NCBI GenBank assembly: GCA_033977485.1
Contig: CM066998.1
Coordinates: 52,294,274-52,358,273, forward strand
Length of the DNA stretch: 64,000 nt
From: Hydrangea macrophylla
Taxonomy: Eukaryota > Streptophyta > Magnoliopsida > Cornales > Hydrangeaceae
Reading direction: 5' to 3'
Shown here: in pieces, positions 54,686-64,000 of the stretch
How positions within the stretch are numbered: the first letter of the stretch is position 1
How the letters are laid out: each line of letters opens with the position of its first letter
Position numbers and translations under genes: made by a program
Notes under the pieces: generated by a model
Seen by the model: only the letters and a program-made list of their open reading frames with translations
Told to the model about the DNA's origin: nothing
Database searches by the model: none

Positions 54686-56317
54686 CTAAACTTTCAATTC
54701 TATGGCTGCTTCCATTCCCAAAATGCATGCTTCGTATTCAGCAGTATTGTTGGTGGAATTATAATTAAGCTTGATTGCTAGTGGGGTGTGGTCCCCATTT
54801 GGTGATACCAGAATCATTCCTACCCCATAGCCTTTCATGTTGGATGCTCCATCGAAGTACAACTTCCACTGCTCTTCTTTGATTTCCATGATATTTTCAT
54901 CCGGGAATGGGAAGTCTCCATTTTCTTCGGAGTCAACAGCGTGCTCCACAAGATGCTCAGCTACAGCTCTCCCTTTTACTGATTTGTTTGTCACATACTT
55001 GATATCGAATTCGGATAGTAGAAGTAGCCAACGGGATATACGACCAGTCAGGGCGGGTTTTTCGAGGAGGTATTTTAAAGGATCCATGCAGGATATGTGC
55101 ACAATCGGGAAGGCCAGCATGTAGTGCCTCAATCGGCGGGTACACCAGACTAAGGCCCAACATGTTTTTTCGAGGGTGGAATAATTGAGCTCGTACCCAG
55201 TCATCCTCTTGCTAAGGTAATATATGGCTTTTTTAGAGTGGCTTTCTTCTCCTTCTTGGGCTAGCATGCAACCCATGGCATTTTCGGAGACAGAGAGGTA
55301 CAGGAATAAGGGTTTGTGAGGTGTGGGCGGCGAAAGGAAAGGTGAATTTTGAAGGTAGGCTTTTATTTTGTCGAATGCGGTTTGGCATTGGTCATCCCAT
55401 TGGAACTTCTCTCCTTTTCTCAGCAATTGGAACAAAGGATCACATGTAGTTGTGAGTTTGGAGATGAAACGGCTGATGAATTGGATTCTTCTGAGAAACC
55501 CTCTTACTTCCTTTTCATTTCGTGGCTGTGCCATTTCTAAGATGGCCTTGATCTTAGAGGGATTCGCCTCTATTCCCCTTTGTGTGATGAGGAAACCCAG
55601 GAGCTTCCTAGAGGTCACACCGAAAGTGTATTTCTTTGGATTCAGCCTCATCTTGTATTTGCGCAACCTTTTGAAAAACTTTTCCAGTGCCGCCAGGTGT
55701 CCTTCTTTGTCTCTGGACTTCACGATCATGTCATCTCCATACACTTCTACTTCCTTGTGAATCATGTCATGTAACAGAGTGGTGGCAGCTCTTTGGTAGG
55801 TCGCTCCAGCGTTCTTAAGTCCGAGAGGCATCACCCTATAACAGTAGGTTCCCCAAGGTGTGGTGAATGTCGTCTTCTCCCAATCTTCTGGCGCCATTAA
55901 GAACTGATAGTACCCTGAAAAGCCATCCATAAACGACAGTAGCTCATGTCCTGCGATATTATCTACCAAAACATCAATGTGGGGGAGCGGAAAGTCATCC
56001 TTTGGACTAGCTTTGTTTAGATCACGGAAGTCGACGCATACGTGAACTTTCCCATCCTTCTTGGGGACTGGCACAATGTTGGCAACACATTCTGGATACT
56101 TGGTAACAATGATGAACCCTGCCTTGAATTGTTTCTCCACTTCTTCTTTGACCTTGAGTGCCCATTCCGGCCTCATACGCCTCAGTTTCTGCTTGACAGG
56201 TTTAGAATTGGGGAGGAGAGTAATGTGAAGTTGGACGATGTCGGGATCGACCCCGTGCATGTCCTCGTAAGACCAAGCAAAAACATCTTTGAATTCTTTT
56301 AGCAAGAGAGTCAATTT
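54686..56317 (-). pseudogene. T3 reverse transcriptase, gypsy RNase H and start of second RNase H
   Basis: 542 codons between TAA (56315-56317) and TAG (54683-54685), same frame as its neighbours. Reverse transcriptase has VCVDFRDLNKASPKDDFPLP, FMDGFSGYYQ, MPLGLKNAGATYQ and a catalytic YGDD at 55730-55741 in place of the YVDD seen in T1. The gypsy RNase H (LYLSVSENAMGCML, STLEKTCWALVW) is degenerate, as usual in the Tat lineage. The archaeal-like RNase H begins with LYFDGASN and STNNTAEYEAC. Both flanking stops fall where a Gln codon would give one continuous frame. Confidence 0.9.
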
Positions 56318-58098
56318 TTATTTTTCTTTTTCATTAAGGGTTGAGCCAATTTGCACAATTTGTGGATTATCTATTTTACCTAGGTTAACCGATAAAGTGT
56401 CTTCGATTATTTCATAAGCAGGTGATTTTTCAATTAGTTTCTTAAGTTCAATTGGGAGATCCTCGGAGGAATCCGTGCATTCACAAGTATTGGACACAGA
56501 GGAGTAAGCAGAATCGTCTTTCATTTCATTCATGACAGGTGGAGTGATTACATTAGACAGTGGTGGGCTTACAGCAGCCGACTCTGGTACAGACTCGATA
56601 AATGGAAGTACAGACTCCAGGGGAACAGGGGATAGGGAGACAGATGACTCTATAGCCTGTTTGCTCAGACCCTCCTCAGTTGGAGCGATCTGATCATCTT
56701 GGCTCTTGGCCCTCTTTTCTTCCTTTTCTTCAGTGAATTCTTCCCACATCTTCTCAATGGCTTCAGTGTCCAGGTACTTCAACCAGTCCTCTTCCGGGGT
56801 TTTCTTAACTTCTTCGGGGTAGAACGAATCTTGATAGGGGGGCCTTTCGCAGTAAGCGAAGATTTCCAGCCCGGGGTGTCTTTTCCCAGTGGCCTGATGG
56901 ATCCAAGGTTCGGGGAACCCAAAATAAGGAAAATCATCCCCTTCTCTGATGAATTGCCCATTCAAGGTTTTGCGGTACGGTGGGAGACACCTCACCCTTT
57001 TCTTCCATGGCCTTTGTAGCTCGACGTCTTCTTCAGTGGGCTTGTACCCCAACCCAAAAGTGTCTTGTTGCCCTTTGATTTGCGGGAACTCACGAATCCC
57101 TTGTTGGCGACGGCCCAATCCCATTCCAGGTAAGTAATTCATTTTTCGGACGATGTTGACAACTGCAGAGTGGATCTTGGGGAACCTGCCTTCATCATTG
57201 ATCACGTGGACTTCTTCCATGAAGAATCCCCCGATTTCTCCTTCTTCTAGCTCAGGTGCTTGGACTTCAAAGATGGAAGCGTAGTTTGGGAAAGCTTCAT
57301 TACCCCAACTATTGCCAAGGATGATTTTCATCTCCTTCTCATGAATGTATTTGATCATCTGATGCGCAGTGGATGATACAGCCTTGTTGATATGCAACCA
57401 GGGCCTCTCGATCAACAAATTAAACGAGGCAGGTATGTCAATAACTTGAAAGATTTCAGTGCTAACCAGAGATCCTACCCGAATTTGGAGAGAAACAGTC
57501 CCCATCACATTTCTCTTGGTGTTGTCGTAGGCCCTCACGGATCGCACGGATGGCGTGATGTCAAGGACATTAACCCCCAAGGCGGTGGTAGTCCTTAGAG
57601 CACAAACATTTAGGGCGGAGCCTGTGTCGACCAAACAGAATGGCACCTGCTGTCTCTTACATCCAATAGTGATATACAAAGCTTTGTTGTGTACAGACCC
57701 TTCTAGTGGCAGGTCTTCATCAGAAAATTAATGATTGGATCAGGGGTGAGTGCGCCCAAGAAAGCCACCATGTCTTCCGGTGCAGCGTCGATGGGGACCT
57801 CGATTCTAGCCAAGGCATTCAACACAGCTTGCCTATGCTTGTAGGACGTTACCATGATGTCCCACATCGAGAGATGTGCTTGGGCCTTCTTCAACTGCTT
57901 TATCAGCTCATTATCTTCTTCGATGATCTCATCCATTTTTCCTTTTCCCTCGTCTTTGACCAGACTTTTTTCGATTTCCTCAGTGGTCGGCTGCGGAGGC
58001 TGGTAATGACGGCCTGACCTAGTTAGATGATCAATCTCGGCAGGAGTGGGCCATTCCACAGTCCCATCTTCTTTGAACCAGTCACAATCTGTTCCCAC
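56318..58098 (-). pseudogene. T3 protease and G-patch-like region
   Basis: From about 58098 a frame with Arg/Gly and Lys/Glu-rich linker leads into the protease; a one-base loss in a T run near 57728 shifts it to the frame that reads LVDTGSALNV with D18 of that segment, then ERPWLH. A G-patch-like stretch (about residues 180-215: MNYLPGMGLGRRQQG ... FGLGYKP) follows, then FPYFGFPEPW and a long acidic/Ser-rich linker. G-patch motifs bind RNA or RNA helicases in other proteins; in Tat elements the role is unknown. Confidence 0.85.
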
Positions 58099-58190
58099 AA
58101 ATAGTTTCTCCGACTCATTCCAGATAGAAGCATCACTTTCATTGTCGGGATCATACCATTGAGGTCCACTGCCCCTAGATCGTGTTCTTC

Positions 58191-58954
58191 CTAGAAGAAT
58201 AGATCTTGTTCATCAGCCAGCTGTTGCTGCCACTCATCATTTTCTCCTTCAATCAGGTGAATTTCCATAGATTCCGGGATGTCAATGAAGGGAAGCGGTT
58301 GACCTAAAGGGGTGATATAGGTAGCAGGGTTGAAGGACACATGGTTGGACTCAATGAGGCTGATATTTCGGTGGTTTGGCAGGGGATTTTGAGTGATATG
58401 GGGCTCCTTTGGAGGTGGCTCAATGATATTCTTGTCAATGAGGTCTTGGATATCATGGTGAAGGCACATGCAATCATCGGTGTTGTGGCCAGGGGCTTGG
58501 TGGTAGGTGCATCTTTTGGACATATCGCAGTTTGGCGGGGGCGGGGTATTTCGAGGCTGGAGTAGTTGGAGGTTGCCTTTTTTAAGGAGGCGATCTAAGG
58601 CTGAGGAGAGGGAAATTTCTAATTTGGCGAAGTTGCGAGGAGGCTTTTTCTGGAAAGGGCGATTGGGTGAATTTGCCTGATTGAGGGATTGGTACGGCCT
58701 AAGAGGGTAAGCCATGGGTTGGCTGCTAAGGGCATTGACATCCGGAGGGTTGTGGGAGTAGTTGGGCCTTTTTGACTGACTCGGTGGCTCCTCTCTTTTG
58801 ATCTTTCCTTCCCTTATGGCGTCTTCGATTCGGGTCCCAACTTCAAATAATTCCTCAAAGATGGAGATGGACTGATAAATTAGCTTTTCAGGGTAGAGCG
58901 GTTGTAGATTCCGGATTAGCATCCTTACCTGTTCCTTTTCAATCGGTCGGTTGT
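58191..58954 (-). pseudogene. T3 gag C-terminal part, cut by AT2
   Basis: From the AT2 junction the frame reads NNRPIEKEQVRMLIRNLQPL, matching T1 gag, then IEDAIREGKIKREEP and a knuckle-like CTYHQAPGHNTDDC, and stops at 58191. The first part of gag lies beyond AT2, outside the window. The same open frame extends through 59126, but those first codons are AT2 LTR sequence and do not belong to gag. Confidence 0.85.
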
Positions 58955-60594
58955 TGACACGAGAATAATCTTGTGCGCTCTTGTGCAACACCCAAGTGTA
59001 GGTGGACGTGCAAGTAGTAACTGGTAAGACCAGGTCGATCCCACAGGGAAGGATGAGAATTAAAACCCTTAGATTAGACTCTAAAAAGAAAAGAAAATTC
59101 AATATTTTAAGAGAAGTGTAGAACACAAAGTTCTACAATTAGCAACTACTAAACTTAAAACAACTAAATTAAATTAACTAATGATTAACTACTTAACTAA
59201 AGTGAGATTTGAAAATGGTTTTTCTTAATAAAAGAAAGTGTTGGGATCACGCAAATCCACTATGACTCAGCCATCTACCATGCACATGCAATTAAGCTCA
59301 ACGGAGGGCAACTTCTACAGTATCCCGTACTTCTCTAAGGATAGAGAATCAATAGTCCTTTCATGACCGGGACTACATCATCACAACTAAGTTTGAAATA
59401 CACAAAGGTGGTTTAATTCAATAGTTAAGACTCTCACCTCCAATGGTGTTAGCATTGAGGGTGGTTTGCAAAATATATTGAAAGAAAATGCCTTAAGGCT
59501 TAACGTTTAAAGATTGTTTTGACAAACTGAGCATTTGGGGACAGTTTGATAACGAATCAGTAAAACAGAAAGTCTTGGAATACTGTATTAGATGTCCTCA
59601 AGAATCAGAGGTCTCGATCGATCGACGCGCTTTCGATCGATCGAACTTCTTCATCTCTCGATCGATCGAACTATATTTGATCGCTCGACTATGTCTCTGG
59701 TCCGATCGATCGAACTACATTCGATCGATCAAACATAGGAATAAAAATACTGCATGGCAGAGGCCTGAAATCACAGTTTCATCGCGATTTCCCAACCCCG
59801 GACTACTCAGACATGGTCTGGGAAGTCTCAGATTTATTTTTAACGTAAAGGTTCATTAGAGTCATGTTTGTTTGCGAGTTTTCCATGAAAACTATGAAAA
59901 TCAATGATTTTAACTTATCTAGTATGTAATACTACAATATTGAAAGCTAACCTGTGATTAACTAGATGCAAGAAATAAACAAAACAATAATATGGAACCT
60001 GGAACGAAGAAACTTGTATTAACTATGAAGAAAATCCAAGCTAACAATGGTGAATCCTGATAAAACCTACAAAAATCACAAGGAACTCTCTACTCTCTAT
60101 GAAAACTGATGAAAAAAAAATGTGTGCGTCCTTTTGGGACGTAAACAAAACGATTAGATATAGCCTAGACCTAATGCTAGGGTTAAAAAACTCGTTTCTG
60201 CTGCATGCGCGTATAATCTGATAAAAGGCATGTTCGATCGATCGAACATTTCTCGATCGATTGAACTTCCAGAAACTTCGATCGCTTGAACTCCACTCGA
60301 TCGATCGAAACGTCGATCGCTCGAAACCTTCTCGATCGCTCGAAACCTGTATTTCAGCTTTGAGTTGTCTTCATCATGACCAAGCACTTCCTTTTATCAA
60401 CATTCTTCAATCTTATATACAGCAGCAGTAATCTGCACAAATAATCACTAAAAATACCACTTATCATAGTTTAATCAATTTGTGTAGAAACTGGTATTGT
60501 AATTCAAACTGCAGATAAACAAGGGAATTGTAGACTTTTCTAGTGTATTTCCTCTTTTAGCGCAGTTGTATTTTACAAATACCCCCGCTTGTCA
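58955..60594 (-). repeat. AT2 3' LTR
   Basis: 1,640 bp, TGACACGAG to GCTTGTCA. CGATCGATCGAA clusters are at 59613-59737 and 60234-60345, the same two positions as in AT1. A TATA-like minus-strand CTATATC lies near 60157. Confidence 0.92.
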
Positions 60595-62713
60595 CAACCC
60601 CCAACTAGCGATTTGCTAGTCCCTAGCAATAAAGCGAAAATAAAACAAGCTTACTAAAACTACAACGACTAGAGTAAATAACATTAATTAAGGCGAACTA
60701 AACTACAAATAAAAAGAAAGAAACTTCCTAACTCACTTTCGCAGGAATCGCGGTTGCATTTAGCAAATGCAACAAGCTGTTAAACCCCTAGGTTTTCCTA
60801 GTGGACGGGTGTTGTCTCGTGAGGATTTTCAATGAATAAACCCACAAAATTCTAAATTTTAAGCTCAAAAAGATATAGAAAAAAATTATCAACATTTCTT
60901 CCTATTCGACTATCAATTTAGCTCCACATAACATATCAACATCATACAAACCATGACGAAATCCATATGTTTCTCATGTCACCAAGATAAATATACATAT
61001 GCGTTACATTCATGTATCCGTGTGTGTGTGAAATCAACAGTTATGCATCCAACTTCATTTAGAATTGTTTAGACTATTATACTCTTGGAACTTGTAGTTT
61101 CAACTCAATTCTCACATGGGTTTGCACTCACAAATGAACATCTCACAGAAACTTGTTTAGAAATGATCGCTCATGGTGTGAAAACTTTAATAAGAATGAT
61201 GTTCTGGCTACTAGTGTTTCACACCGAACTCGATAAAGGACGAACATTTAGAGTATTATAGTCTCATGAAAGGAATACTACTTACTAGAGGAGCGAAATA
61301 CCGTGGATAACTCAACTTACACATTCATATTCAAACTAAGTTGTCAAGAATCATTAAGGCTTAGACAATTCGGCTCTTTTTTATTTTTTTTTAGTAGGAT
61401 AGAGAAAAGAGGGCAAGATTTGCACATCCTTAACATGTGATGGAGGCTACTTTATTTCTTCTTCATTCCAACCATCCTCTATTTTCATATATATTTATTT
61501 CTCTTTACTCCTTTTTTTTTTTTTAATAGCTTCAACATCTCCTTGCATATTTTCTTTTTATACAATCACTTCCACAACTGTTCCCTTCTCGTCACATACC
61601 TCAATAATTTTTAGTCACATTAGATGTGCAATCGGGTTTATAACGGTTAAAGTATAAGATGAGGGGTTTTAGGCTTTCATATTGGCAATATTCAATCAGT
61701 GTGGGGTGAGAAGGTTCTTGGATGTTGATATAGGTATAAACAAAATGAATAACGATGGCTTAAATCATTTTCTTAACTTCTTAGTTTTAGCACTTCCGTG
61801 TTCATTGAGTTTTAATTGGTAAATACTGAACGTTCTCCTCTAATAAACAGCCTAAATGAAGAATTTTGAGACTATTCAACGAATTTCAAGAATATTCAAG
61901 AAAAACAATTCGAATTAATGTGACAATTCTCTCAGAATTGAAGATTGGGTTCAAAAGCTTACTAAGGGTCATTAGTCTCCACTATTTATTCTTTGAAGCA
62001 TAAAAGTCGTATCAACTCTATTTTCAGCTCTCCGCATAGCTATTAACACGTGCAAATGGATTTGGATACAAGAATAATCAACACATGCATTCCTCTTAGT
62101 GAAACTAGAAAAATGCGTGAACTTAAGTCATAAAGGGATGAGATGAATATGAATATGTCATTGCTTGATAACAGCTAAAATAGGAGAGAAAAATTCAAAA
62201 TTTTTCTACCAATTTAGTTCCAAAACTTGGTTAAGTATTTGAAAATTTGCAATCTCTTGAATTTTTATTATAATGGAGATTTGCAATAGATGGAGTGATA
62301 CAGATTGCTAAGTATAGATATGCACAGGTGATGGTCTATCTACATCCTACCCCCCACTGAAAATTGCGATGACCTCAGAAGTTGATTTTCAAATAGATAG
62401 ATAGAGTGATATCACCTGATAAAGCAACGTAAAAACTGCGCACATAACAATCTGTAAAGAAGCAAACAATCTAAAGGCGGACAGGATCAAAAAAATAAAC
62501 AGAAATATAAAGCACAAGATCCATATATATTAACATAACCAATCACTGTAAAGATAAAACAAAGAAACTAAAAGAGCAGTGATAAGAAAGTACAGCCAAA
62601 CCAAACCAAAGTAACCTAGCAGTGTCCAAAAATACCCAACAAAAACATAACCAACAACAATATCCCACACCAACCCATAACATCCAAAAATCTACTAAAA
62701 ATACACCAAATGA
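60595..62713 (-). other. AT2 3' untranslated region
   Basis: Non-coding; homologous to AT1 22239-24368, including the ACTAGC...GCTAGT hairpin beside the purine tract, the GTTGCATT / AATGCAAC hairpin near 60752-60771 and a T-rich stretch around 61380-61530. No gene is seen. Confidence 0.7.
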
Positions 62714-64000
62714 CTACCCCTCATCGGGAACATCAGACAAAATCTCTATCAATAAATCTGGAGCATCCATAACTCCACCCTCGACACCTGTAGTAGCGGT
62801 AGCCGGATCGCTCGTCGTGGCAACTGTAGTAGTGACTGATGTGTCGGCCATGACAGGAGCAGGTGGAAGTGATGTCTCTGAAACAGTGGGTGCGGCTGAT
62901 GTCGATGGGGCAGTAGATGGAGCAACTGATGTCGATGGTGCCAAAGGATCAACCGGTAGATCGGAAGTAGAGGGATCAGTAGGTGCAGAGGAAGATGGGC
63001 CAATAGTAGGTGGTGGAGGTGCAGATGGAGTGGAAGATGGGGGTATGATCGGGTCAAACCCTAGCTGGACCAATAGGGTGGTCAGCATCGTGGATATGTG
63101 ATCCACCTTGCCCTCGAGTCTCATCCGAGCTGCCCTCTCCTCCAAAAGTAAATCGTGAATAGTCGGGGGAGGTGCGGATGAAGACTCTCCTTGGGCTGGA
63201 GCCTGAGATCTCTGTCTCAGCTCAAAACGTGCTACCTCCTGAACGGGATCGTCCTCCTTGTCTGAATCATGCTCCTCAGCCTCAGTGGGCGTCCCAGAAG
63301 CAGCTCCCTCGGTGTCCGTGCCTCCACGTCTCCTCTTCACCCTCATCGGCGCCTTACCCTTTGCTTTTCTCTTTTTCTGAGCATCAGAACGGCAGGCCGC
63401 TGTCTCACCAAATCAACTAGAGGCCTGAAGAATGGAATCTATGGCCAACGGGACTAGGCCGGCCCGCTCAATAACCCTATGAATAGGCCAAGCGCCCTTC
63501 AGATGGCGCTTGGCGGCAATGTACCGTGTAGGCTGAACGAAAAAGTCGATATATAGACGAGACAAACAGACATGCTGTCCTGTCCTAATGGAGTACAGAG
63601 CACAGGCATACCATGGCGCATATTTCTCGTGGTAGGACGTCATCAGAATACAATTGACCAATGCCAGGTGGAGGAGGTGGTAATTCTCAGTCAAAAACTT
63701 ATCCTCGATATTTGATTCGCCGTTCCAGAACTGAACAGCACCCCCTGTAAGCTCACGGATAATGGTGGTGGACGGGATCTCAGGGGCTCCTGGTAATGAG
63801 GGATAGAAACAGTCAGGGACCTCAGGAACCCCCAGAGCTGCAGAGACTGTGGCAGGACTGAAAACGATCTCGTGCCCGCGAAAGAATGATCGGTATGTAA
63901 ACGGGGCCGCGGGATCCTTGATCATGGAAGAGCATGCTTCACGAACCCAGTGGATATTGATCTTCTTGGTCTGGATCAACATGTCGTACCACAATGGCAT
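62714..64000 (-). pseudogene. AT2 env-position ORF, one stop, runs off the window
   Basis: Open from the right edge to a TGA at 63413-63415, then open in the same frame to 62714. It aligns with AT1 24369-25850: MIKDPAAPFTYRSFF, ALGVPEVPDCF, RLYIDFFVQPTRYI, ending in a basic cluster (VKRRRGG), acidic HDSDKEDDP, probable coiled coil (LLLEERAARMRLEGKV) and a Ser/Thr/Pro/Ala tail. The TGA falls where AT1 reads Arg (CGA). The position that is TGA in AT1 (25497) is Arg here, so the two stops are independent. Confidence 0.78.

Larger units (their letters stand above)
43872..58954 (-). mobile_element. T3: Tat-type Ty3/gypsy element with antisense gene module
   Basis: Minus-strand element with its 3' LTR at 43872-47183, antisense PMD and DUF7745-like genes (48836-52288), integrase to gag at 53141-58954, and the rest displaced to the right by AT2. 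Compared with T1 the pol frame is long and clean: a few stops and single-base shifts. The 5' LTR and right target duplication lie outside the window; the left flank is GGTGG. Confidence 0.9.
58955..64000 (-). mobile_element. AT2: Athila-type element, 3' part
   Basis: Its 3' LTR (58955-60594), 3' untranslated region and env-position ORF are present; gag-pol and the 5' LTR lie to the right of the window. It is homologous to AT1 over the whole shared length but clearly diverged, so a different copy of a related family. The left flank of the LTR is GTTGT; the matching right flank cannot be seen. Confidence 0.9.

Noticed and set aside
58955..59126. N-terminal 57 codons of a 311-codon frame as T3 gag
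   Set aside because: This part is AT2 LTR sequence; the frame is open across the junction only by chance.
62622..63101. Plus-strand frame of 159 codons rich in Gly, Val, Asp
   Set aside because: It is the reverse strand of the low-complexity tail of the AT2 env-position ORF.

Overview
The window is plant nuclear heterochromatin made almost entirely of nested LTR retrotransposons; I see no ordinary host gene. A flowering plant is indicated by Tat/Ogre-type and Athila-type Ty3/gypsy elements, a Copia element, GT-AG introns with T-rich 3' ends, and plant-only accessory domains (plant mobile domain and a DUF7745-like domain). The species cannot be named from sequence alone.

Six insertions can be untangled. 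COPIA (40533-43871, + strand) is the old target, broken on both sides. T1 (Tat type, minus strand, 1-11339 plus 38826-40532) interrupts the COPIA gag. T2 (11340-38820) sits in the LTR of T1 with target duplication ATATG; it has 2.9 kb LTRs but no gag-pol, only tandem repeats, so it looks non-autonomous. AT1 (Athila type, minus strand, 20612-34807) sits inside T2 with target duplication GTCAC and two 1,627-bp, nearly identical LTRs. T3 (Tat type, minus strand, 43872-58954) interrupts the COPIA RNase H. AT2 (Athila type, minus strand, 58955 to beyond the window end) interrupts the T3 gag. The order is COPIA, then T1 > T2 > AT1 on one side and T3 > AT2 on the other.

T1 and T3 read, on the minus strand, gag - protease - G-patch-like segment - reverse transcriptase - degenerate gypsy RNase H - second (archaeal-like) RNase H - integrase. 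Past the integrase both carry an antisense module on the plus strand. In T3 this holds a spliced six-exon plant-mobile-domain (PMD) gene with its own 5' UTR intron and promoter-like upstream sequence, followed by a DUF7745-like gene. T1 keeps a decayed DUF7745-like copy at the same place. In T2 the same interval has become a mosaic of at least five tandem-repeat families. Conserved inverted repeats bracket the module in T2 and T3 and lie at its integrase-side edge in T1.

AT1 reads gag - protease - reverse transcriptase - RNase H - integrase, interrupted by one stop codon. It then carries a small spliced accessory gene and a larger ORF in the position usually called env-like, but with nuclear-type rather than membrane features.

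The most interesting signals are: (1) the intron-rich antisense PMD gene; (2) copies of each element's own U3 motif array just upstream of its accessory gene, seen independently in the Tat and Athila elements; (3) a 50-nt copy of tRNA-Arg nucleotides 27-76 at the primer site of T1 and T2, with G where the tRNA would carry wobble inosine; (4) conserved hairpins framing the antisense module.
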